Part shown: positions 19,593 through 28,902 of the stretch, piece after piece
How the letters are laid out: every line of letters starts with the position of its first letter
Numbering within the stretch: the stretch's first letter is position 1
DNA from: CBCOTE01 sp965112965
Lineage (GTDB): Bacteria > Desulfobacterota > Desulfovibrionia > Desulfovibrionales > Desulfovibrionaceae
Assembly (NCBI GenBank): GCA_965112965.1
Contig: CBCOTE010000026.1
Coordinates: 1 to 64,000, forward strand
Length of the DNA: 64,000 bases
Reading direction: 5' to 3'
Program-made: the position numbers and the translations under genes
The notes under the pieces: generated by a model
The model's input: the letters and a program-made list of their open reading frames with translations, nothing else
Database searches by the model: none
Told to the model about the DNA's origin: nothing

Positions 19593-21431
19593 CTACACTT
19601 TGCCTTTGACTTCGTCTTCGAGGTCGGCCTGACGTTTTAGGAGTTCTTCGAGGCGAATATCGGCACCGAGGATGCCGGTGAGGTCATCATTGGCGTTAGC
19701 TACGGGCATGGCGACTGTGAGGCATAGGTGGCCAGTAAACTTGGACTGGTAGAAATTAGTGATGTGCATCTTTCCAGTCTGTAAGGGAATGACGAACCAT
19801 TCGCGGTCAGAGAAATTTTCGCCGGCAATGAGAGGCTTATATTTCTGGACGTCTTCTGGCTGGGCAATGCCAGAGGCTACGAGGTTGCCCTTAGTATCGA
19901 CTAGATACATAAATTGTATAAAAGGGTAATTCGTGAGGAAGTCATAGATGTATATGGCGGCTTCTTCCTCACTGTGCTGTTGTAAGCAGGTCTGAATATA
20001 AGGATTTTCCGAGAGTTTAAGAATAATGTGGGCGGCGAGTTCCTGGGCAATCTGTTTAAGTTTCTCTAGGTCCGATGTAAAAAGTTCGGGTAAGTAGCGT
20101 TTGGCCAGATTTGTTATCTCTTTGTTGGAGAAGGAGGTAATACGGCCGGTTTCGTAGGCGGCCATAATCTTATTATAGATTTTACCCACAGCGGGGTGGC
20201 GTTTGGTGACCTGTTTATCTTGGGGCAGGTCAAGATGTTGGTTGATCCAATATGCGACGCCGGCACGGCCAGATTTGTCAGTGATGATTATAGACACGGG
20301 GCGGCCTAAAATGAGGCGAGTATCGAAGATATTATATATTTCTTCGTTCTTGAAGAGGCCATCCATATGGACGCCGGCACGGGTAGCATTGAAGTCCCGG
20401 CCGACGAAAGGGTAGTTGTCCGGTATGGTGTAGCCGAGCTTCTTTTCAAAATAAGCGCTGATTTCAGTGATGGTTTGAGTATTGGCTGCATCGTCCTGAC
20501 CGGTGAGGGAGATATACTCGATAACTAGACCTTCGACGGGTGTATTGCCGGTGCGTTCACCGAAACCAAGGAGGGTGCCATTGACGCCACCACAGCCGTA
20601 AAGCCATGCAGTGGAGGCATTGATGAGTGCCTTATGAAAATCGTTGTGGCCGTGCCATTCAAGCCATTTGCCGGGGATACCGGCGTCGTCAGTAAAGGCG
20701 CGTACGATGCGGGGTACGGAACGGGGCAGACTGGCGTTGGGGTATGGTACGCCGTAACCTAGTGTATCGCAGAGGCGGATCTTGATCGGTAGGCCGCTCT
20801 GATCGGATAATTTTTTAAGTTGAACCGCGAAGGGTAGGCAGAAGCCATAGATGTCGGCGCGGGTTACGTCCTCAAAATGGCAACGAGGAGCGATACCCCA
20901 TTCCAGGGCCTTTTCTACCAGGGCCAAATAGTCTTTCATGGCGGTCTGGCGGTTTTTACCTAGCTTGAGGTATATGTGATAATCCGAGACAGAAGTGAGC
21001 ATACCCACTTCATCGAACTCCATACTGCGGGCAATTTTGAGGTCATTGAGGTTGGCGCGGATCCAACCCGTGACGCTGGGGAAAGCGTAGTTTTTTGCTC
21101 GGCAGGCTTCGATGGCCTTGTGGTCTTTGTTAGAGTACATGAAGAATTCTGAGGCTTGTATGAGGCCGCTCATACCGCCGAGTTTATGCAGGAGGGAAAA
21201 AATGTGAGTGATTTGTTCGACGGTATAAGGAGGCCGAGCTTGTTGGCCGTCGCGGAAGGTAGTGTCGGTAATGAACATGAAATCGGCTGGCCGCGGGATA
21301 CAAAAAACGTCGTCGAAGGTAATACGGCTGATTTTAGTATAAGGAAAGAGGTCGCGGTAGAGTTCGGGATCCTCACGTTTGTCTAGGCGTATGCGAGGCA
21401 TAGCGCCGTGATTGATATTAAGGAATTTCAT
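19593..21431 (-). CDS. Homocitrate/isopropylmalate synthase-type enzyme with C-terminal Cache-like domain; candidate Re-citrate synthase
   Basis: Member of the DRE-TIM metallolyase family that condenses acetyl-CoA with a 2-oxoacid. Desulfovibrio and Clostridium kluyveri use a relative of these enzymes as Re-citrate synthase (oxaloacetate plus acetyl-CoA), and I infer that role. The 612-residue protein has the catalytic-loop signature DTTFRDGQQ near residue 55, the metal-binding HGHNDFH near 250 and a NGTLLGFGERTGNTP segment. It lacks the LeuA regulatory domain. Instead, residues about 470-600 look like a Cache/PDC sensor fold (FMYLVDTKGNLVASGI, GENFSDREWFVIP, GILGADIRLEEL), with no membrane segment, so it may bind a small regulator in the cytoplasm. 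The start at 21431 follows a GGAG site and overlaps the stop of a decayed upstream gene. Paired with KorABCD it would feed 2-oxoglutarate synthesis. Confidence 0.85.
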   Translation of the reverse strand: MKFLNINHGAMPRIRLDKREDPELYRDLFPYTKISRITFDDVFCIPRPADFMFITDTTFRDGQQARPPYTVEQITHIFSLLHKLGGMSGLIQASEFFMYSNKDHKAIEACRAKNYAFPSVTGWIRANLNDLKIARSMEFDEVGMLTSVSDYHIYLKLGKNRQTAMKDYLALVEKALEWGIAPRCHFEDVTRADIYGFCLPFAVQLKKLSDQSGLPIKIRLCDTLGYGVPYPNASLPRSVPRIVRAFTDDAGIPGKWLEWHGHNDFHKALINASTAWLYGCGGVNGTLLGFGERTGNTPVEGLVIEYISLTGQDDAANTQTITEISAYFEKKLGYTIPDNYPFVGRDFNATRAGVHMDGLFKNEEIYNIFDTRLILGRPVSIIITDKSGRAGVAYWINQHLDLPQDKQVTKRHPAVGKIYNKIMAAYETGRITSFSNKEITNLAKRYLPELFTSDLEKLKQIAQELAAHIILKLSENPYIQTCLQQHSEEEAAIYIYDFLTNYPFIQFMYLVDTKGNLVASGIAQPEDVQKYKPLIAGENFSDREWFVIPLQTGKMHITNFYQSKFTGHLCLTVAMPVANANDDLTGILGADIRLEELLKRQADLEDEVKGKV

Positions 21432-22217
21432 AATGTTCTGGGCTCCGTTTGAATAATAGTGATGCCTTGGCTGGTGGCGAGCAGGCGTTCCTCGGTGCGG
21501 TCGAGTTCGCAATTTGGTTGATGTTAAGGGCTATTTTTAAGGCTTTAGCCGCCTTGTGGGTCCAGTCGCCCTGGTGCAGGTCCTGGGCAGCGAGGATGTA
21601 GAGACTCTCAGGTTGGCTCTAATAGATGGTAGCGATTAGTGAGTTGATTTTTCCCGAATATGCTCTGGATTATAGGCTGGTCGTCAATGAGAAAGCGGGC
21701 CAGCAACGGATTGTCGCGATAACGTATAAAATAGACGGGAGACATGCCACGACATTCAATGACGACGAAGCGGATGTGGTAAATTTATGGGCGACGCTCT
21801 CTCGGGTCTATAGTATGACTCGGGAGAGTTACAGGAAGAAGACAAGTTCCAGTTCAGGCAAGCGGGTTCCGTAATCTTTGAGCTAAGAGGCGTAACGCTG
21901 CTGCTGGTAGGTATCTTCCTTGAGTTTAATTTGTTTCGTGGAAGATATAGCCTATAGCCTATAGCCCAGTTGAGGAATTTACCTATGGGTATATTATCGG
22001 GCTCGTTGCGGAAGAACAGATGTGCGGTGTCCTTAAAGGCGCCAGGGCAAACCCTTATTCATCTCCTCGCCTACTAGGTCGCGCAAGGCTTAAAGTCTAT
22101 AGCCGTCTTGGTTGAACTTCTTGAGCTTTTCTTCGAGCCGCGCACGGCAAGACAGAAGTCTCTGAAGACGTCGCGGGCAAATTTACTGCGCTTAGCCTTG
22201 GTCCAGACTTTGGACAC
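21428..22217 (-). pseudogene. Frameshifted gene formerly coupled to the citrate-synthase-like gene
   Basis: A strong AAGGAGATC site precedes a GTG start at 22217 and the reading SKVWTKAKRSKFARDVFRDF. After that, homologous-looking text appears in different frames: DTAHLFFRNEPDNIPIGKFL, ESLYILAAQDLHQGDWTHKA and, in yet another frame, CELDRTEERLLATSQGITII. The last piece ends in a TGA that overlaps the ATG of the next gene (ATGA). So a gene of about 260 codons once ran translationally coupled into the citrate-synthase-like gene, and has been broken by several frameshifts. A 7-bp unit TATAGCC is tandemly repeated near 21953-21975 inside it. The text resembles a helical hypothetical protein I associate with Desulfovibrio; function unknown. 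Confidence 0.8.
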
Positions 22218-22672
22218 TTCCGATCTCCTTTTTTTATATCGTAAAAGATATTTTTTTTATGTGCGCCTAATAAGAGAAAATGTCAAAAACGTTAGCCAGC
22301 CCTGAGGTTAGCGTAAGGGGAGAGGAGGACGACTAGCATAAGTTCTTAGCCTAATAGAAAAAACGATATCGGCCGTTTTTGGCCATTGAGAGATGGGCTA
22401 AGTATTATGAAAAAACATAGCGAAATAAATGATTTTGGTTATGGTTTGTTTTATTGAGTTGAGCCTCAGCATCTATTGTCGGTTACCGGTGTGAGCAGTT
22501 TTTTGTCAGGAATTATATATCTATAAGCAGTTAAGAGTTTGCGGCCTTCTAGGTCTTTCACCTTCACGCGATGCTATGGTAAACTATGTCTGGAGCAACC
22601 AGTACCAGTCGGCTTCAGTCTATTACAGCGAGCAGATAAAAAATTGAATTAATGGAACAAGGAAGGGCTTAG
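22218..22672. other. Spacer without gene
   Basis: No open frame or motif of note between the pseudogene's ribosome site and the hairpin after metK. The sequence is A/T-rich with short T runs. Confidence 0.55.
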
Positions 22673-22717
22673 GTGAGAAGATAAAAGAAAACTTTATAAA
22701 TTTCTTCTTCTTCTCAC
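22673..22717 (-). terminator. Hairpin downstream of metK
   Basis: An inverted repeat with outer arms GTGAGAAGA / TCTTCTCAC and further pairing of inner A- and T-rich segments lies about 17 bases past the metK stop. It could stop or protect the metK transcript. There is no clean U run, so its terminator role is moderate. Confidence 0.45.
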
Positions 22718-22733
22718 ACGAAGCCTGATGTTT

Positions 22734-23903
22734 CTATAATTTTGCGGCGGTGCGGAGGTCGCTGACGGCGTCAGTATGTTCCCAGGAAAATTCAATGCAT
22801 TCACGGCCAAAGTGGCCGTAGCAGGCAGTATTGCGGTATATGGGCCGCTTGAGGTCTAGTCGTTTAGTGATATGGTAGGGGCGCATGTCAAAAACTTGGA
22901 GCACGGCTTTGGTCAGAATTTCGTCGGGTGTTTTACCGGTATTTTGTGAGGTAACTAGGACCGAGACCGGCTCGGCTACGCCGATAACATAAGCTATTTG
23001 GACCTCACATCGCAAGGCTAAGTCGGCAGCCACGACGTTTTTAGCCACGTAACGGGCCATATAGGCGGCTGAGCGGTCCATCTTGGAAGGATCCTTACCG
23101 GAGAATGCCCCCCCGCCATGGTTACCCATGCCGCCGTAGGTGTCTTGTATAATTTTACGACCGGTGAGGCCACAGTCGCCCATTGGACCGCCGATTACAA
23201 AGCGTCCTGTTGTGTTGATATAAATGCGAGTTTTGTCATCTATGTATTCCGCAGGCAGAGTCTTGAAAATGACCTCACCCTTTACAGCATCGCACAGGTC
23301 ATCATGGGTAATGTTGGGAGAGTGTTGGCAGGCTATGACTATGGTATCGATGCGCACGGGCTTGCCGTCATGGTATTCGAAGGAAACTTCGGTTTTACCA
23401 TCAGGCCGGAGAAAATCGAGGATGCCTTCCTTACGCACATAAGAGAGGCGGCGGGATAGCTTATGGGCCCAGAAGATGGGGGCAGGCATGAGGGTGTGGG
23501 TTTCGTTACAGGCGAAGCCGAACACCATGCCCTGGTCGCCGGCGCCCTGGTCCTCGGGTCTGATGCGATCTACGCTCATTGCTATGTCCGGGGACTGTTT
23601 GTCGATGGAGGAGATGACAGCGCAGGTTTCCCAGTCGAAACCCATATCCGAGGAGTTGTAGCCAATATCCTTGATGGTCTGGCGCACTATGCATGGGAAG
23701 TCAGCGAAACCATTGGTGGTGATTTCGCCGGCGATGAAGGCCAGGCCAGTTGTGACTAGTGATTCACATGCTACACGGGAGTTAGGGTCTTGGGTAAGTA
23801 AGGCATCTAGCACCGCGTCAGAGATTTGGTCAGCGACCTTGTCTGGGTGGCCCTCGGTGACCGATTCAGACGTGAAATAATATTTTCCTTTTGTGGGGAC
23901 CAT
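22734..23903 (-). CDS. metK: S-adenosylmethionine synthetase
   Basis: Forms SAM from methionine and ATP, with cleavage of the triphosphate; the methyl donor for the methyltransferases in this window (rlmB and the gene at 52906). The 389-residue protein has the ATP-site motif EGHPDK, the GAGDQGMVFGFA block and the phosphate loop GGGAFSGKDPSKMDRS, all intact. The ATG at 23903 is preceded by AAGGAGG, so the longer frame upstream is not used. I looked for a SAM or SAH riboswitch in the leader and saw none. Single gene on the minus strand. Confidence 0.97.
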   Translation of the reverse strand: MVPTKGKYYFTSESVTEGHPDKVADQISDAVLDALLTQDPNSRVACESLVTTGLAFIAGEITTNGFADFPCIVRQTIKDIGYNSSDMGFDWETCAVISSIDKQSPDIAMSVDRIRPEDQGAGDQGMVFGFACNETHTLMPAPIFWAHKLSRRLSYVRKEGILDFLRPDGKTEVSFEYHDGKPVRIDTIVIACQHSPNITHDDLCDAVKGEVIFKTLPAEYIDDKTRIYINTTGRFVIGGPMGDCGLTGRKIIQDTYGGMGNHGGGAFSGKDPSKMDRSAAYMARYVAKNVVAADLALRCEVQIAYVIGVAEPVSVLVTSQNTGKTPDEILTKAVLQVFDMRPYHITKRLDLKRPIYRNTACYGHFGRECIEFSWEHTDAVSDLRTAAKL

Positions 23904-26900
23904 AGATTGCCCTCCTTTGAGTATACACTGTTGGGGATAATGCCGCCGGTTGTCGGGCCGGGAAAACATATGTCAAGATAGCATCAGAACAGGCGTCCCG
24001 GCGTTGCGAGGCCAACCGTAAACGCCTGGGATCAGATATTCAAGGCACAATGTGTTGTTAGTACCGACATAAGGAATTTTTTTTTGAAGGAAGGGCACTG
24101 TCTTGCTAGATATGAAAAATAAGCTATCTACAAAGTCAGGCCGGCTGCGGCCGATAGCGGTGGCGAGGGTTGATAAAGCCAATGTTTTTTATAAGGTGAA
24201 CTTGCTTGAGCTAGACGAACTCCAGGTAATCGATTCCCCAGTGGCGGCAGCAAAATTGTCGGGTTCGCGTATTATGGGCCGCCCCTTGTGGCCACAGGGA
24301 TGAAGATGAATAGGTCTGCGACTATGCTCCGAGATAGCCATTATTGCTAGCCCAGCTAGTCGAAAGCCATGACGTCGGTCTGGGTGAGTGGCATGAACTT
24401 GGCCATTAATATGCGCGCTCTGGGAGTGTATGGTGAAGGGCAGATTTATGCCGGCCTCTGAACTTGATATTGTATTTGGAGTGGGCGAAGGTAGGCGGCT
24501 AAATCCTTGTTCGATATGACGGACTACGGGCGGCCAACACGTGTTGGGCGACTCAGTCCATGAGGATCAAGTGTCTGGCATGGAATTGGCCTATGTTGAG
24601 TATATAGCTTCTGACGGCACCAATCGTAATAGACCTAGCCAGACTAAAGGGATTTAATGGCGATATCTATTTGTCTTTTTTTGGGATGTCTGGAGAAGTT
24701 GAAAAAAACTAGCTTAGTTTGTATGGAAGTATTCCATAATGGCGGTAAGGCCTGGTTCTATGGAGCGCATTGAGTCCTGCATTGACGGGTAGCACAGGGC
24801 AGAGGCGTCCAGATCTACAGACCGTGAGGCTTTTGAATCTTTCCACTATTGGGGCGCATACTTGCGCCCTTATTTTTTTGTATTGGGCTTCAATGCCGGC
24901 ACTAAGTTTTTCTGTAAATATTGATATTATATGACTAAAATGTATATACTTTTTACGCATACCAGGTATCCATAGCGATTACGCTATTCATTATAGGACT
25001 GGCGGTTATTTTTTTTTGGACCGTAGTCATCATATATATGTAGCGTAGCTATCTAAGCACCAAGGCGATAGCCACAGTCGTTGCTAGGCTAGGTTGGAAC
25101 GCAGTTGTTTCAGTATAGCAATTGGATACGATCCATCATTTATATCTTGTTCTAATATATCGAGAGTCATTGGTCTATATCAATCTCACAGACAAGTTTT
25201 TTTTGAGTCGTCAAGCGACCGGATATTTTTTTAAAACTCATAATCTTGAGGAGTGGAATCACCTTATGCGTGTTCTAGATTTATATCGAGCGCAGAGAGC
25301 TTCTGTGAAATTGGACTACGCTAACTGTATTATCTTTTTTTGTGCTACAGCTAGTTTTTTATGTCGTAAGAATTGGTAGTGGAGCTGGCATTCTGGCTGG
25401 AGCTGTTGCTTAGATTAATTCCAGTGGCTGGAGACCTCTGCCCTTGCACTTAGAAGACGGAGAGCTTATACACCAGCTAATTATCGACTGAGGGGTCGTC
25501 GCTAGACTTGGACGGCATATACTTGCGTCAACTAAATTTTTCATATAATATCTGTCAGCTGTTACTTCATCATACTATGGAAGTTGAGGTTCTCAAGGCC
25601 GACATTGAACGTTGGTAGCTGTTCTACCGAATTCATAGCAGGCCTGCCGGTGGAATAGGTCAGCATAAGACCGTCTTTAAAATTTTTTATTTTCGCCTTC
25701 GACTTCGGGACGAACAAGTGTATAAAATGGCGACTAGCCGAGACGTGGGGTTATGCTATGGCCTTTTAAGATATGCGTTCACAGCGCGGAGTAACTACCG
25801 GTAGAAAACTTGGGGGGCAATATCTTAGATTTCTTGACGACGCCCATCCTGCTTCCCGCTACTATTATTTTTTTACGTTCGACATATTTTTCAGTTGTAC
25901 CCTCTTACTGCCACTAGACCATGCACGTCATTTTTTTTATAAAGACTCACCGCTTTAATCTCTAGCTAAGCGTTTAGAACCTAAGATCACCTAAGCTAAG
26001 ACCATAGATCCAGTTGCGGAAGTGCCCGTCTGTGCCTGTCGTGCTGACCAGAGAGAAAATTACTGCCCGTAAGTTGCTATTCACTTAACTTAATTAGTAT
26101 AAGTATTGATTGTTTTTTAGTAGGACACAGACAGTTTTGTCTTTTGCGGCCGAGCGCCACATTTTTAGCCGTGAGACCAACAACTAGGCGGCGTTGCTCA
26201 GTCCTAGTGTGTCTGTTTGAAAAAAAAAGAAAATTATGTGCGAGGCTATTAGTCTGCAACTACTCGAGGTCAAATGTCGTCCGTCTGAAGACAAAAATAC
26301 CTCGGCGTTGCGGTTATACCGATAGAGTCGCTAGGCTCTGTGCGCGGTGTCCAGCCAGAACTCGCTATGCCCCCAACTGAAAAATAGGTATTCAGCTACT
26401 ATGGCCCCTTCAGTCGATCAACTAGTTATACGCAGGGCGTATTTATTGTTCGCTATGGCCTGGCAGGCGATAAATAGCAGTGCTAAACCAAAAAATTGGC
26501 ATTGAGACGGAATATGGCAACTGCAATATTTCTTTAAGAGAAAAATACTTCCTGCTTGTGGTATATTCTAGGCAAAGCGTCACATTGTCTAGGTTGGCCA
26601 TAGTAACATTTTTACCTGACTTGGCTAAATATGTCGTTTTTTTATATGAAAAAATATTAGATGATTGTTTTTTATTTTTTTTATCCCACCAGCTTCACTG
26701 GGAATTAGCCAATTTTTTGGTGTCTTTTGGCGATCCTTTGTGTTCGGCCAAGGTAGAGATAGATAAGGAAGCTAAGCTTGAAGGATAGGGGGTAGCTATG
26801 TAATAGCCTGGGCTGCCGTTTCTGCTCCTCTGCCGCGATGGGCCTTGTGCTTTAGATGCGGCTCTCAGGCTAGCTTGGTGGTCGTGAGTAGTGCTTTAGC

Positions 26901-27166
26901 TCTTTCTTGACCACCTTCGGGCTGGAAAAAGTACAAGGCAGACTCTAGGTCACTTAGAAAACGTTGCATTATTTAATGATAATAGGTTCTATAAAAAAAT
27001 AAAGTTTTTTAAGGACATGGATAAATTTAAATTTTCGCATTATATAGTAACTATTTTCTTTTGTTGCGTGTTATAATATACAGATAATTTTGCGAAACAT
27101 ATTTCGAAGCGGCTATTCTGGCCCTTAATTGCACCGATAGCTAGTTGCAGGTATGATAAGGAGACT
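23904..27166. other. Long spacer with scattered gene remnants
   Basis: No intact gene in 3.3 kb. Plus-strand text at about 24090-24657 looks eroded but protein-like (listed separately). On the minus strand an ATG at 26969 opens 34 codons (MQRFLSDLESALYFF then EGGQERAKALL) that end in a stop at 26865, perhaps the start of another dead gene. Frames at 25122-25379 and 26480-26788 are not supported by motifs or ribosome sites. Confidence 0.5.
24090..24657 (+). pseudogene. Possible decayed gene, unknown family
   Basis: Plus-strand segments in changing frames read like protein: GRLRPIAVARVDKANVFYKV, LLELDELQVIDSPVAAAKL, MNLAINMRALGVYGEGQIYA, and finally HVLGDSVHEDQVSGMELAYV followed by a TAA at about 24655. 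Several stops and frame jumps separate them. I do not recognise the family. Confidence 0.3.
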
Positions 27167-27178
27167 ATGGAGGACGGT

Positions 27179-28126
27179 ATGGCCGAAGATATTCTAAAAA
27201 CGAAGGAGTTTCGGTGCGGGCGTGTAGCACTTATTGGGCCTCCTAATGCGGGCAAAAGTACGTTGCTCAATACGATATTGGGCAAAAAATTGGCAATTGT
27301 CTCGCACAGACCGCAAACGACTCGTAATCAAATTAGTGGCATTCTTTCCTGCCCGGATTTTCAAGTGGTGTTCCTGGATACCCCGGGAGTACACCGCAAA
27401 CGCGGGACGCTAAACAAATTGCTTGTGCGCATGGCGTGGCAGTCTGTAGCTAGTGCTAATGTTGTGGCTCTGATTGTGGATAGTCGACATTGCCTAGTCA
27501 AAAATGGGACGTTTGAGAGCGAAGTACAGCCGCTGCTTAGAGAGATTATGGGCACTGGCTTACCGGCTTGCGTGGTACTCAATAAAGTGGATTTAGTGGG
27601 GGTTAAGAGTAGTTTGCTACCGCTTTTGCAGCAAATTGGAGCTATGTTGCTTGGGGTTGAGTGTTTTCTTGTTTCGGCCCTGCAGAGCGAAGGGCTCGAT
27701 CCACTACTTGATTGGCTTGTGGTCCGACTGCCCAAGCAGCCAGCGCTTTTTCCCTATGACCAGATTTCCACGGCCCCACTACGGTTCCTGGTGGCCGAGA
27801 TTATTCGCGAGAAGCTGTTCCTGCAATTGCGTGAGGAACTACCTTATTCCATTGCTGTGGATGTGGAACTGTGGGAAGAGGATGTTCTACGTGGATTCAC
27901 TCGCATCAACGTGGTAATCTATGTGGCCCGGGAAGGTCATAAGGCTATAGTCATTGGAACGCGTGGCCAGGGTCTCAAGGCCGCGGGCAGCGCTGCCCGT
28001 CCGGAGATTGAGGCACTCCTAGGGCAAAGGGTATACTTAGGCCTGTGGGTGAAGGTGCGTACGGGATGGAATGAGGATGAACGCTTCATGCAGACCTTGG
28101 TTCTGGGTGAGCAGGAGGGAACGTGA
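27179..28126 (+). CDS. era: GTPase Era
   Basis: Essential GTPase that binds the 3' end of 16S rRNA and checks 30S ribosome assembly. All G motifs are visible: G1 GPPNAGKST, G3 DTPG, G4 NKVD and a G5-like SAL. The C-terminal KH domain starts around IIREKLFLQLREELPYS and ends with VYLGLWVKV. Two starts compete: ATG at 27167, placed three bases after AAGGAG, and ATG at 27179, five bases after GGAGG. I prefer the second for its spacing. The stop codon overlaps the GTG of yggS (GTGA), so the two are translationally coupled. Confidence 0.95.
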   Translation: MAEDILKTKEFRCGRVALIGPPNAGKSTLLNTILGKKLAIVSHRPQTTRNQISGILSCPDFQVVFLDTPGVHRKRGTLNKLLVRMAWQSVASANVVALIVDSRHCLVKNGTFESEVQPLLREIMGTGLPACVVLNKVDLVGVKSSLLPLLQQIGAMLLGVECFLVSALQSEGLDPLLDWLVVRLPKQPALFPYDQISTAPLRFLVAEIIREKLFLQLREELPYSIAVDVELWEEDVLRGFTRINVVIYVAREGHKAIVIGTRGQGLKAAGSAARPEIEALLGQRVYLGLWVKVRTGWNEDERFMQTLVLGEQEGT

Positions 28127-28902
28127 CGGATAGAGTGGACCTTGTAGTGGCGGATGGCCGAGAAGACATCATAAGCACTTCGACTCTTCTGGAACGTTTA
28201 GCTCGAGTGCGAGAAAATCTGGCTGCGGCCGAACAAGCTGCCGGTCGAGCGGCGGGAAAGGTGCAGCTGCTGGCAGTCTCTAAGTTTTGTTCGGTAAGGT
28301 CGGTGGCGATGCTAGCTCGGGCTGGTCAGTTGGAGTTCGGGGAAAATTACGTGCAGGAGGCTTTGGCTAAACAGGAGGGCCTGGCTGGATTGGCAGCTGG
28401 TTTACCCATACGCTGGCATTTTATCGGTCGATTACAGAGGAATAAAGTTCGGTTTATAGCTGGTCATTTTGCTGTGGTGCAGACAGTAGATTCATTCAAA
28501 TTAGCTAAATCATTGCATGAACATATGCCATCCGATAGTCCGCCTCTGCCTATACTGCTGCAGGTTAATGTGGGTCGTGAGCCGCAAAAGTTCGGAGTGG
28601 CCGAAGACGACTTAGTGGTTTTAGCCGAGGCCGTAGTTGGCCTGACCGGGCTGGCATTGGAAGGGCTCATGGTTCTACCATCATATGCGGAGAATCCAGA
28701 GGCCTCTCGACCATCTTTTGCCCGCTTACGAGAACTACGAGAAAATCTAGCTAACCGTTTAGGGCGACCGTTGCCCGTGCTCTCCATGGGCATGTCTCAT
28801 GATTACAAGGTGGCCGTAGAAGAAGGTGCAACTATGGTACGCATCGGTACAGATATTTTTGGGGAAAGGCCAGCCTGTCACGTAAAGTTTCCGGTCCACT
28901 AG
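28123..28902 (+). CDS. yggS: YggS family PLP homeostasis protein
   Basis: PLP-binding, single-domain TIM-barrel protein (PLPBP family) that buffers vitamin B6 and influences amino-acid pools; no firm catalytic activity. The PLP lysine lies in LLAVSKFC, followed by the family's GQLEFGENYVQEAL segment, the WHFIGRLQRNK block and the C-terminal SMGMSHDYKVAVEEGATMVRIGTD region written here in part: GMSHDY and RIGTDIFG. Length 259 residues, with an N-terminal extension of about 20 residues beyond the usual start. The GTG start overlaps the era stop and has an AGGAGG site. Intact. Confidence 0.94.
   Translation: MTDRVDLVVADGREDIISTSTLLERLARVRENLAAAEQAAGRAAGKVQLLAVSKFCSVRSVAMLARAGQLEFGENYVQEALAKQEGLAGLAAGLPIRWHFIGRLQRNKVRFIAGHFAVVQTVDSFKLAKSLHEHMPSDSPPLPILLQVNVGREPQKFGVAEDDLVVLAEAVVGLTGLALEGLMVLPSYAENPEASRPSFARLRELRENLANRLGRPLPVLSMGMSHDYKVAVEEGATMVRIGTDIFGERPACHVKFPVH

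Noticed and set aside
23904..24010. Possible SAM/SAH riboswitch in the metK leader
   Set aside because: The leader is short and lacks the conserved cores of known SAM or SAH riboswitches; a lone TTGACA near 23971 has no matching -10.
26480..26788. 102-codon plus-strand open frame
   Set aside because: A/T-rich, no ribosome site, no recognisable motif, and surrounded by eroded DNA.
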